Part shown: positions 1 through 8,446 of the stretch, one piece after another
How the letters are laid out: every line of letters begins with the position of its first letter
Position numbering within the stretch: position 1 is the first letter of the stretch
NCBI GenBank assembly: GCA_946811695.1
Contig: OX328131.1
Coordinates: 6,761,826-6,825,825 of the forward strand
Reading direction: 5' to 3'
DNA: 64,000 nt
Origin: Gonocerus acuteangulatus
Taxonomy: Eukaryota > Arthropoda > Insecta > Hemiptera > Coreidae
The notes under the pieces: model-generated
The model's input: the letters and a program-made list of their open reading frames with translations, nothing else
Databases searched by the model: none
Told to the model about the DNA's origin: nothing
Position numbers and translations under genes: made by a program

Positions 1-7
1 GCTGTTG

Positions 8-185
8 CTTTTGGGCATACGAGCTATGCGTTTCCGCTCGCTACACTCCTCAATAAGATATCAAAACCATAGTCAATCCAACTCGCAGAATTTAATAGAA
101 TTCTATTAATTTCTACGAGTTGGATTGACTAGGGTCTTGATATCTTCTTGAGCGAGCGGAAACGCGTAGCACGTATGCCCAAAAG
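8..185. repeat. Foldback MITE, copy 1
   Basis: The two arms are near-perfect inverted repeats. Both outer ends read CTTTTGGGCATAC (8-20, and its complement at 173-185), and the centre is TTAATAGAATTCTATTAA. There is no ORF. The same family recurs at 6517-6703, and as half copies at 6890-6982 and 31273-31395. Sequence shared with copy 2 continues on one side to about 225, so the real element may be slightly longer. Confidence 0.85.
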
Positions 186-293
186 TCGTCCTAGGCATTC
201 TTCTAATTCTCCTAGACATCATCAGACGCGATGTTCATGGATATAAATGCGCAATCGCGCCGCTGGTAGTTACTCCTACAAGCTACAAATCCT

Positions 294-357
294 GTATTTC
301 ATACTTTGCCTAAAGCACAGTAGGCATTCTATATAATGCCTAGGCAATGTATGAAAT
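294..357. repeat. Imperfect hairpin
   Basis: The arms TATTTCATACTTTGCCTA and TAGGCAATGTATGAAATA flank a short loop. No function is apparent. It lies between the foldback MITE and LINE debris. Confidence 0.5.
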
Positions 358-399
358 AAGCTTTATGCCTGATTATATATTTTGCCGGTAACATATATA

Positions 400-585
400 C
401 ACACATAAAATTCTATGATCCTCTCAACAGACTACCAGAACATCGAATGACAAAAAGGATAATAAATGTTATAACCTTATTTAAGAACTCAACACCAAAG
501 GATGTAAGACCTGGAAATCCCGAAGGACCTCAAAAACGCTAACATAGGATCAACAAGTTTGAAAGAGACACTATTAGTAGCAAAG
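400..585 (+). pseudogene. C-terminal relic of an RTE-like LINE polyprotein
   Basis: In frame from about 400 the translation begins KFYDPLNRLPEHRMTKRI and continues with INVITLFKNSTP. After one frameshift it reads EIPKDLKNANI. The pattern RLPxHRxTKRI followed by EIxKDLxxANI is what I know from the C-terminal tail of RTE-like LINE polyproteins in insects. Only about 60 codons remain, with no RT domain, so this is a dead fragment. The clade assignment rests on remembered consensus. Confidence 0.45.
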
Positions 586-746
586 TAATTATTATTATTG
601 ATTATTCTATGCATCGCTTTGGTAGCCATGTGCATTTTCTTCAATACGTTTCGGTAGAGGGCAACATAAATTGGTCTGTTAGCTCATCTTTTCATATGTT
701 TGCTATGCTTTTGTGAGAAAGTTTTGGCTTGGTATTCGTTCAGCTG

Positions 747-986
747 TTATATTTTATCGTAGATGTTTATGTTCTTTAAATGTTTCAGTATTGTGTCAAT
801 ATGGCGGCTGTCATCTCCAAGGAGTTCTGTCATGTCATACGGTATATCTAGATTACGTCTTAAGTAGCACTCAGTCAGTATTGTGAGGCCTGTGTTGCAT
901 GATCGACATTTTGGTTTGTCCGTATTTGTCATTAGATATTCGTAAGTCAGACGGCTGTGGCCAATGCGTAGTCTTGCTACTACCAC
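747..986 (-). pseudogene. LINE ORF2 C-terminal knuckle, frame-shifted tail
   Basis: This segment encodes the end of the I-like polyprotein: ARLRIGHSRLTYEYLM, then CRSCN, LTILTECY and a closing helix ending in LKNINIYDKI. RIGHxxLTxxxLM followed by CxxC and a later H/C pair is the usual C-terminal knuckle of I/Jockey-type ORF2 proteins. It sits out of frame with the RT-RNase H segment because of the inverted duplication at 982-1030. Reading through that duplication in the other frame gives SYRKSRREEVVVARLRIGH, the expected junction. Fragments of related elements occur at 21647-21990, 36130-36270 and 57440-58180. Confidence 0.8.
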
Positions 987-2881
987 TTCTTCTCGCCGTG
1001 ATTTTCTATATGACGGCGAGAAGAAGTGGTATCTTTAACTGTAGACTTCACGGTCCTTAGTTTGTTTTCTGTAGTGTTAGTCCAGTCTAGTTGCCAATTA
1101 TTTAAGATAGTTTGGTCAGTGTACCTTGATGTGTCTTTGTAGTATGACTCAAGTGGTTGGTAAGTTTCTGTTTCCGTTACAAGTTTAGCATGTCGGTCCG
1201 CATTTGTACTTAGTCCTAAGTTTTGGTGTCCTGGTAGCCACCATAGTGTTACATGTTTACCGTAAGTTCGTAAGTTATGAATTTGTTCTTTTATTTCCGT
1301 GCAAGTAGGATGTGTGGAGTATAAGTTTTGTAAACATTGAAGCGAGCTCAAAGAGTCACTGCAGATGATTATGTGTGTTAGGTGTGATGATGGGACGTTA
1401 TTCAATGCGAGGAGAATGGCACGCAGTTCCGCTCCAAGAATGCTGAAGCAAGGAGGGAGTTTTTGGCTGTGTACTTCATCTTCCATGATTGCAGCAGCTC
1501 CTACGCCGTTTGTTGTTATTGACCCGTCAGTGTAGAGAAACATGCTGTTTTTGTGTTCAGAAGTCAGTTTTGTAAAGTATTGTTTGTATAGCAAATTTGA
1601 CATGGGGTTTGTCTTCTTGAATTTTGTCAGTGTTATGACTATGTTAAAATTTTGTATTGTCCATGGTGGTGTTATTGAATGATTGTGTGTTTTTACACGT
1701 GGAATTACCAAGCCAAAATTTTCTTCGATTTCCTTACATCTAATAATAAAAGGTCGGATATGATTTCTTTTTTGTTCATAATCTTCCAAGTACGTATTTT
1801 GTATTATACCACTAACACATGAAGTAGGAGGAAAAGCCTTTATTTTACAAAAATATCTCTTTAATAGAATGTTTCTCCTTATATGTAAAGAAGGTTCTCC
1901 TGCCTCTGCAAGTATACTCATTACCGGACTAGACCTGAATGCACCTAGCGATAATCGAATACCGGTGTTGTGTATTATGTTGAGCATGTTAAGAGTAGTG
2001 GGTTTAGCAGACGAGTACGCAACGCATCCATAATCCAAGATAGATCTGGTGAAACTACGATAGACGGTTAGCATTACTTTCCTGCTTGCTCCCCATTTCG
2101 TATTACCAAGAACTCTCAAAATATGTAATGATTTTTTACATCTAGTGACAAGTTCTTTTAGATGGGGAACCCATGTTAGGTGACTGTCAAAGTGTAAGCC
2201 AAGAAATTTAATCACATTTGTTTGACGGACTATTGTATTGTATATGTGTAGTTGAGAATTTGTGTCTCGTCGTTTTCTCGTAAAAAGAATTGACTTTATC
2301 TTGTCTGTAGAGAATTTAAGTCCAAGTTTTGTCGTCCAGTGTTCGAGTGAGTGAATTGTTTCTTGTATTCTATTCTGTAATTCTTCAACTGACTTTGCCG
2401 AATAGAATATGAATAGATCGTCGACATATAGACAGTACTGTACATCGGGAGGAATAAATTCTCTGATAGAATCCATTGCTGTGAGGAACAGTGTTGTGCT
2501 TAATACACTCCCCTGTGGAACGCCTATTTCTTGTTTAAAGACATCTGAAATACATGCTCCATTTCGAACTCTAAATGTTTTGTTCGAGATAAACCCGTGT
2601 ATAAATTTAAGCGCATTTCCTCGAACACCCCATTCGTAGAGTTTAGAAATAATTACTCTTCGCCATACTGTGTCGTATGCCTTGTGTATGTCAAATGAGA
2701 TTGCCATCGTTGACTTCTTATTCAAGAACGAGTCAACTATATAAGATTCCAATCTGACTAGATGATCTGAGGATGAGTGGAATTTTCTAAAACCACACTG
2801 ATATGGGGATAATAGATTTTCTTTTTCCAGTACCCAAAGCAATCTCTTATTGAGCATTTTTTTCGAATACCTTGCAGACAC
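980..2881 (-). pseudogene. LINE ORF2: reverse transcriptase plus RNase H
   Basis: About 630 residues are open. RT motif A is FDIHKAYDTVW, motif B is PQGSVLSTTLF and the catalytic box is CLYVDDLF. Downstream is an RNase H domain with its acidic set in order: YTDGS, GAELRAI, CSDSLSS and the NADRHAK box. The protein copies element RNA at a nicked chromosomal target, and RNase H removes the template RNA. The upstream break is a seven-base T run at 2857-2863 (plus strand), one base too long; the RT start lies in the next frame (2847-3330). The downstream break is the inverted duplication at 982-1030. It is not functional as it stands. Confidence 0.85.
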
Positions 2882-3330
2882 AGCTGGTTAGAGAAATTGG
2901 TCTGTAGCTTGCAATGTCAGATTTATCTTTATTAGGTTTAAGTATCGGAATAACGATGCTATTAGTCCAACATTCAGGGACATTTCCTGTAGCATATATT
3001 GAGTTCATAACATGTAATAGTTGGATGAGACAGTTGTTCGGTAAGTGCTTGAGCATTGAGTATGTTATATTGTCGGGTCCTGGTGAGCTGACTTTAGCGT
3101 TTTGTAGTGCGTGATGGAGTTCGTTGAGGCAGAATGGTTCGTTTAGGCAGTTTATTTCATTCTGTGTGATTTCGAAGGTAAATTCGTTACGTATCATGTA
3201 GTCTTCATATGCGTCGTCGTTTTGTGGAGCCTTCGATATGTCTCTGAAGTGTCTGCCGAGGGTATTCGTGATGTCGGTAGTGTCAGTTAGTACTGTGTTA
3301 TGGGTTTTCAGTCCTGATATGGGTCTTCTA
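2847..3330 (-). pseudogene. LINE ORF2: N-terminal part of RT
   Basis: The reading is open from GLKTHNTVLTD through the conserved start of the RT domain: VSSPGPDNITYSMLKHLP, then WTNSIVIPILKPNKD and ASYRPISLTS. It ends in CKVFEKNAQ and a stop, because the homopolymer at 2857-2863 has one base too many. The next frame continues correctly with KMLNKRLL. Upstream, around 3330-3350, an A/T run and a stop split it from the linker IWDNLNKII that leads to the endonuclease. The segment belongs to the I-like LINE and is not a separate gene. Confidence 0.8.
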
Positions 3331-3624
3331 TACTTTTTTTTAAATAATTTTATTTAGATTATCCCATATCGTTTTAGTCTGTGTTTGTGAGTTTACTGTT
3401 GTCAAGAAGTCTATCCAACTTTGTCTTTTGCTCTCTATTATTACATGTCGGCACATAGCTTTTGCCTTTTTATATTTAATTAAGAACTCAGTGCTAGGAT
3501 TTCGCCTGAATTTGTTAAGAGCATAGCGTTTTTCTTTTACTGCTTGTTTGCATCGTTCATTCCATCAAGGGACAGGAATCTGATTCGTAATGGTCTTAGT
3601 TTTTGGAATGTAAAATTCGGCTGC

Positions 3625-4405
3625 TTAAGTGATGAGTTCATTGAAGTCTTGTATATTGTTAATGTAATTATTTTGTAGTTTGTTTGTAATGTATTCTTGG
3701 AATCCTAACCAGTCTGCCTTTTTTATGTTGAGTCTAGTTATTGTTTCGAAACGGTCTGGTTGACTCTCGATTTCTATTACAATTGGAAAATGGTCACTAT
3801 TTAATGGGTCTTGGTTTACAGTCCAAGTAAGTCTCGGGAAGATGTCTGCAGAGCATGTTACGTCAATGTTAGAGTAAGTACCAGTACGAGGGCATAAATG
3901 AGTAGGGGAGTCATCGTTCAGGGATATTAGGTCATTTTTGTCTAATATGTTTTCAATGATTCTGCCTTTTGTGTTGGTCGTATTGGAGTTCCATAGTGTA
4001 CTGAGTGCGTTTATGTCACCAAGGAAAATGAGAGGTCGGGGAAGTTGGGTCAGTAAGTTATCCAGTTCAACTGGGTCGATCCTATCACTTGGTGGAAGGT
4101 AGATGTTACAGATAGTCATTCGAAAGGGAGAGTGTACTGTACAAACTACTGCCTGCAATGTTGTTCTGATTCTCACAGGTTCGCTATAAACCGTGTCGTT
4201 GACAAATATGGCAACACCACCAGATGCTTTTCCACCCAATATATAATCATGCCTATATGAAGAGAAACCTCTTAATGTAATGTTTTTGTCAGGGGTTGTG
4301 TGAGTCTCTTGGAGGGCTAAAATTTTGAAATGTTTCGATCTCACTAGGTACTTCAGGTCATCTATATGCTTTTGTAGTCCATTAATATTCCATTGCAGAA
4401 TCAGA
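3625..4405 (-). pseudogene. LINE ORF2: AP-type endonuclease domain
   Basis: This is an endonuclease/exonuclease/phosphatase fold domain that nicks target DNA for reverse transcription. In order it shows LQWNINGLQ (Asn), ILALQETH (Glu), GGVAIFVND, ICNIYLPPSD, LGDINALSTLW (Asp, Asn), SNIDVT (Asp) and LNSDHFPI (Asp-His). All the catalytic positions I know for this family are present. The conventional ATG is unclear: the first conserved block precedes the internal Met at 4344, and a stop lies just upstream. A break near 3620 separates it from the RT linker. Confidence 0.85.
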
Positions 4406-4424
4406 ATTCAGTTCTAAAGCGTTT

Positions 4425-4973
4425 TCATAAACCATACTTTTTGCAAAACAAGTTAAGAGAAATTGATAGGTATGTCAATAGCATATAGTTGAGCGATACA
4501 GACCTATGTTTATAGTACTTTACTCGTAGGCTCAAATTAGAGAAGTGACCCTTGAAATAGCTTTTGAATGTTCTTTTCGTCACTGTAAAGCAGCAACAGT
4601 GATACTCAATTGCCCCTATAAGTATAAAAGGGCCTAGGTACGTAAGTCTATAGTAATTTCCGGTATATGAAATGAGCTTTTGTCGATCCTTACTTAAGCC
4701 TGTATCTATCTGATTAATACAGTCAAAATGTGCATTGAATTTCTTTATTCCAAGTGAATAGCTTGGATTGCAATAACAAACATATCTGAGAAAGTCATAA
4801 TTAAAGATATTATCTATGCATATTTTGTCCATACAATCATATGTAGTCGGTAGGTTAGTACTTTGAAAGATTATGAACAATATAACCAAAATATTCATAT
4901 CCGAGCATTTATTAAGTTTGATGAGGGACAATCCTCTGATAGCTACTTTTAGTGAGTTTAGATTTGTAAGCAT
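4425..4973 (-). CDS. Unidentified membrane-protein-like ORF between LINE ORF1 and ORF2
   Basis: I do not recognise this protein. A 182-codon ORF starts at ATG 4973. An internal Met about 25 codons in (MNILVILFIIFQSTNLP) opens a classic signal peptide and leaves about 158 residues. A cysteine-containing region follows (YDCMDKIC, RYVCYCNP, HFDC), then a hydrophobic stretch YLGPFILIGAIEYHCCC and a basic tail TVTKRTFKSYFK, suggesting a type I single-pass membrane protein. It lies in LINE orientation, in a gap of about 700 bp where I-like elements normally have very little, and it has no frame break although both neighbours do. It could be an accessory ORF of the element, a captured host fragment, or a chance ORF in AT-rich DNA. 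Confidence 0.45.
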   Translation of the reverse strand: MLTNLNSLKVAIRGLSLIKLNKCSDMNILVILFIIFQSTNLPTTYDCMDKICIDNIFNYDFLRYVCYCNPSYSLGIKKFNAHFDCINQIDTGLSKDRQKLISYTGNYYRLTYLGPFILIGAIEYHCCCFTVTKRTFKSYFKGHFSNLSLRVKYYKHRSVSLNYMLLTYLSISLNLFCKKYGL

Positions 4974-5119
4974 AGGAATCGGAAAGTTATTTGAGGAGAA
5001 AAAACAAACGATTAAACCGAAAATGAATGAATAAATAAAGAATTCTTTGGCTCTTCTTCTTTTGAATTTTAACGAGGTAAAGAGTGATTGTAGTAGGAAA
5101 AGTATTTACATATATAGAG

Positions 5120-5779
5120 TTAGATGTCACATTTGTTTTTCGTTTGATTCTTTGTCCTCACTCTAGTTTTTGGAGGCGTTTTCGGAAAACCTAGTACGTC
5201 TTTTGAGCTTACCAATTTTACATCGCCCTCTACCGAAACACCGTGGTTTTTCCCACTGGTGCTTTTGGAGTTCGATGGAATATCATCACGGTTCTTGCTT
5301 GGGATGCGTTGTTGTGTCGTCTTCTCCTGGCGTGGGATTTCCTTCTTGCTATCATCCATTGATATTTCATTATCTGTGGTCCTTGGATTCTCAGAAGTTT
5401 GAATCGGGCTGTTGACATCTGCTTGTCCCAACATTCTTGAAGTGATTATGGACATCTGTTCTTGTAGTATTTTTAACTGTGTTTTTATTACCTCTAGCTC
5501 TTCATTTATGGACGAGTAAGGCCTTGAAATATGTGTTTCCTCTCGTTGGTTTATGACCTTCGAAGCATAGGACCTTGTCTTACGTGTAGTGATTCTCTTC
5601 CTTGCTTCCGTGTAAGAGAGTTTCTCCAAGACCATTTTTCTCTGAATGAGGCTTTCATTGAGGTAAACTGGACACTGTCTATCAGATGCTGGGTGTTCAC
5701 CTTTACAATTGATGCAGTTCTTTGCAAATACCATCATGCTTGTCTTCGGCACACGACCTACAAATTTCTCCCTTTCCAC
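5120..5779 (-). pseudogene. LINE ORF1, C-terminal part
   Basis: This continues the gag-like protein in a shifted frame. The third knuckle is CINCKGEHPASDRQC, followed by a coiled-coil-like stretch (ELEVIKTQLKILQEQM) and a long charged, Ser/Thr/Lys-rich tail ending KNQTKNKCDI. The family role is RNA binding and assembly of the retrotransposition particle. The frame changes relative to the first two knuckles around 5715-5730, where one base gained or lost turns TGC-ATC-AAT-TGT (CINC) out of frame. Confidence 0.8.
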
Positions 5780-6021
5780 ATCCTGTGCTTCTATGGTTAT
5801 ATCTCCAGCATTTAAAACACAGAAGGGGAGGAGGGATGTATGCTCTTAGTGGGATCATCAGATAGCCGATTTTCACCTTTACTGGCAATAGGTCCTTATT
5901 GACAAACAGCGTCCTTTGTGGTTCCCTCTTTGTCTTAAACCTTCTAATGTGCGTGACACTTTGGTTTCTTAGTTCGTCCAAAATTTCCTTGTCTTCTAAG
6001 TTGGTAATTTCATCACATGAA
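5703..6021 (-). pseudogene. LINE ORF1, middle part with C2HC knuckles
   Basis: The reading is FSCDEITNLEDKEILDELRN, then a pre-knuckle region (RRFKTKREPQRTLFV, KVKIGYLMIPLRAYIPPP), knuckle one CFKCWRYNHRSTGC and knuckle two CRSCAEDKHDGIC. It matches the usual ORF1 order of RRM-like domain, conserved YIPPPxxCFKC and three knuckles. The open reading runs into the inserted element at 6030. Removing that insertion with one 8-bp TSD copy joins SKGIF to SCDEI in frame. Confidence 0.85.
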
Positions 6022-6516
6022 AAAATGCCGGTAAAAATGCAGTTCCCAGCCCTCCAAACCGATTTCTTTCAAACTTTGCACAATAAAGTATTTTGATGCA
6101 CTAAACACGAATACGATAAAAAAAAACGTCGGATTTAACTAGGAAAGAAGTTATTAAGCACTTAAGTTCACTGTTGTGCAGGTTATGAGAGCTAATGTAA
6201 ACAACTAAATTTGTCAACATACGCATGCGCGGGTATGGAAAAGTTCGTAATAAGGAAGTTTAATTGAAATTTACCATAAATTATCGAAATTCATCAGCAG
6301 TTATTTATTTACAATCATTTTTTAAAATAATGAAACACTCTTCACATTTCTTGTTTCGTTCATGAAAAGTATTATATATCAGAAATCCCTTAATAATTAG
6401 CTAATGCCTTTATAATTATCGTTCTAATTCGCGCCTACCGAACTTCAATTGTCAACAAGTCAATTGTCTAAGCTAAGAGAGATGTCTTGGAGGATTAGAA
6501 GAATGTCTAGGAAGAC

Positions 6517-6703
6517 TTTAAGGGCATACATGCTATGCGTTTCCGCTCGCTCCGCTCGCTCAAAAAGATAACAAAACGCCAGTCAATCCAACTCGCTAAA
6601 ATTAATAGAATTCTATTAATTTTAGCAAGTTGGATTGACTGGGGTTTTGTTATTTTCTTGAGCGAGCGGAGCGAGCGGAAACGCATAGGACGTATGCCCT
6701 TAA
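6517..6703. repeat. Foldback MITE, copy 2
   Basis: Inverted arms have outer ends CTTTAAGGGCATAC and centre AATAGAATTCTATT. The repeated GAGCGAGCGGA stretch is longer than in copy 1. It is nested inside the 8-bp-TSD transposon. The flank 6484-6516 is shared in inverted orientation with 186-225. Confidence 0.85.
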
Positions 6704-6889
6704 GCGACAGGTGACGACGGGTGAGGATGCCCTTAAAATTAACAATATCTTTGAATAAATGGTTTCTGAACATTTCAAATGACAGTTCTCTGTTTCGCAA
6801 TGTTACATATCTGCGCATGCGCGTGTTTACAAATACGCTGATGACGCCTAGTTTTATAACCTTCCTAACTTTAGTGCTTAATATTATAG

Positions 6890-6982
6890 TCTATTAATTT
6901 TAGCGAGTTGGATTGACTGGGGTTTTGTTATCTTTTTGAGCGAGCGTAGCGAGCGGAAACGCATAGCATGTATGCCTTAAAG
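6890..6982. repeat. Foldback MITE, half copy
   Basis: Only one arm of the foldback family remains: CTATTAATTTTAGCGAGTTG, then the GAGCGAGCG and GCGGAAACGCATAGCATG blocks, ending in TATGCCTTAAAG. It follows a copy of the host TIR transposon's own sequence. Two adjacent short TATGCCTTAAAG repeats follow it. Confidence 0.7.
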
Positions 6983-7219
6983 TCGTCATTTATGCCTTAA
7001 AGTTATGTATGCCTTAAAGTCTTCACAAATTTAGTTGTTTACATTAGCTCTCATAACCTGCACGACAGTGAACTTAAGTGCTTAATAACTTCTTTCCTCG
7101 TTAAATCCGACTTTTTTTTTTTTATCGTATTCGTGTTTAGTGCATCAAAATACGTTATTGTACAAAGTTTGAAAGAAATCGGTTTGGAGGGCTGGAAACT
7201 GCATTTTTACCAAAATGCC

Positions 7220-7709
7220 TTTTGAGAAATTAAGGTTCTTGTGTGGTGTTACTGAGATGCCCGAAGAAGTTGGTTTCTTCACAAATTTTCAACGCTTCGT
7301 TGCTATCTGGACATGTGATTAATAGCGTGCCAAATTTTTGAATTTTCTTTACAATAATGGCGCTGCTGAACTTTTTAAGCCACCTCTCTACTAAAAATGG
7401 GTTTACCTTATTGAAAGAGTATTCCTGTGATTTCATTCTTACTACTAGATACTTCACGTTTTCGAGTTTGGGGTTAGTGTTGCAGGAATCGTTGGTGATC
7501 AAGCTTGATTTGCCTTCCATTTTCGTTTTGACAAAAAATGTATCGTTTCTAGCTGATGTACACGGCTTATGATCGTTTATAATACAATTTTTGTTAGAGA
7601 AGATTTTTTTTTTCGTGGCTTCTCTAGAATTCAGATCACCTGTTCCAGTAGCAAAGTAGACAAATGGGAAGTTACAACGAGCAAACAAAACAGAAAGAGT
7701 GCAAACCAA
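7220..7709 (-). pseudogene. LINE ORF1, N-terminal part
   Basis: The ORF contains the conserved early block of non-LTR ORF1 proteins: KYLVVRMKSQEYSF, VNPFLVERWLKKF, IIVKKIQKFGTLLITC and ALKICEETNF. The next expected block is in another frame just before the insertion (ISVTPHKNLNFSKGI, about 7212-7262), so there is a frameshift near 7260. The start is uncertain: the ATG at 7709 is the first, but conserved sequence begins about 80 codons later. Confidence 0.7.
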
Positions 7710-7950
7710 AGAGGTAGGAAAAGCGTAAACAAGCCTAAGGAATGAATGAATGGCTATTGGATCAACAAGAAGTACCCAAAAGAATGTTCATCGCTTTATT
7801 TGTTAAACTCCGTCTACTTATTGGGTGAATTCTCTAATAAAAATAATTAATAAGACATAAGTAAATACACAAATTAAATAATACTGACAAGTGTTTTTTT
7901 GGTACTTAGTAGATAGGAAGAACTAATGGTCGTCTAAGATTAGTATTAGC

Positions 7951-8204
7951 ATGGGCTTATATAGAAAATAATTTCCGGGGGGATGGGAAAATTTCGGGGG
8001 GGGGCCATTTCCGGGGTATGGAATATTAAAAATTTAGAACTTGGAATAGTTTTAGGCAACTAAAACGCTGTTACACCTAAAATAAAATATTTTTTATGAA
8101 GTAAGTGATAATTTATTTTCAAGGGGTTTATGACACATTTTTACCAGAAAATCAAAATTTCGTGGGGGGGGGGGGGGGGGTGCAGCCCCCCCTTTATACG
8201 CCCA
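7951..8204. repeat. G-run MITE, copy 1
   Basis: About 250 bp. It starts ATGGGCTTATATAGAAAATA and ends TTTATACGCCC, so the ends are short inverted repeats. Long G runs sit inside each end (8164-8180 is 17 G). The middle contains TTTAGAACTTGGAATAGTTT and TTTATGACACATTTTTACC. Copies lie at 26380-26620 and 26982-27222, and a piece at about 61425-61472. Confidence 0.7.
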
Positions 8205-8446
8205 AGAATATTAATATTATCTTTTTTTGTTAAATACAATGTCAATTAGGCTCACTAATCAAATAAGTGAACATAGTAATTGTACAAAGGATCAATCCTT
8301 TGTAATGCACTAAATCACGCAACTGGAGTTGTGGATAAGATCTTGTTAAGGATTAAATCAATATATCAACATGAATATTTCAATAGAATTATTAATATTC
8401 CTAATTGGTAAAACCGACCGAGGATTATGTAAGGTGTTTGATGATA

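Larger units (their letters stand above)
6030..7211. mobile_element. Non-autonomous DNA transposon, ~180-bp TIRs, 8-bp TSD
   Basis: The ends read GGTAAAAATGCAGTT and its complement, and the inverted repeats run about 180 bp (6030-6212 and 7025-7211) with few mismatches. The exact 8-bp duplication AAAATGCC lies at 6022-6029 and 7212-7219. An 8-bp duplication fits hAT, P or Merlin superfamilies; without a transposase I cannot choose. GCATGCGC words sit just inside both TIRs (about 6222 and 6813). Nested inside are one and a half copies of the foldback MITE. A degraded relative of the TIR lies at 35940-36065. Confidence 0.85.
585..7709 (-). mobile_element. I-like non-LTR retrotransposon (frameshifted; TIR element nested)
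   Basis: On the minus strand the order is ORF1 (gag-like, C2HC knuckles), endonuclease, reverse transcriptase, RNase H, then a C-terminal cysteine knuckle. The 3' end is a short TAA-type repeat (CAATAATAATAAT) near 585-600. Endonuclease plus RNase H plus a TAA-type tail fits the I superfamily (I or Nimb). At least five frame breaks, a 1.18-kb insertion at 6030-7211 and a local inverted duplication at 982-1030 make it non-autonomous. The catalytic residues are otherwise largely intact, so it died fairly recently. The 5' end beyond 7709 is not defined. An extra ORF lies between ORF1 and ORF2. Confidence 0.85.
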
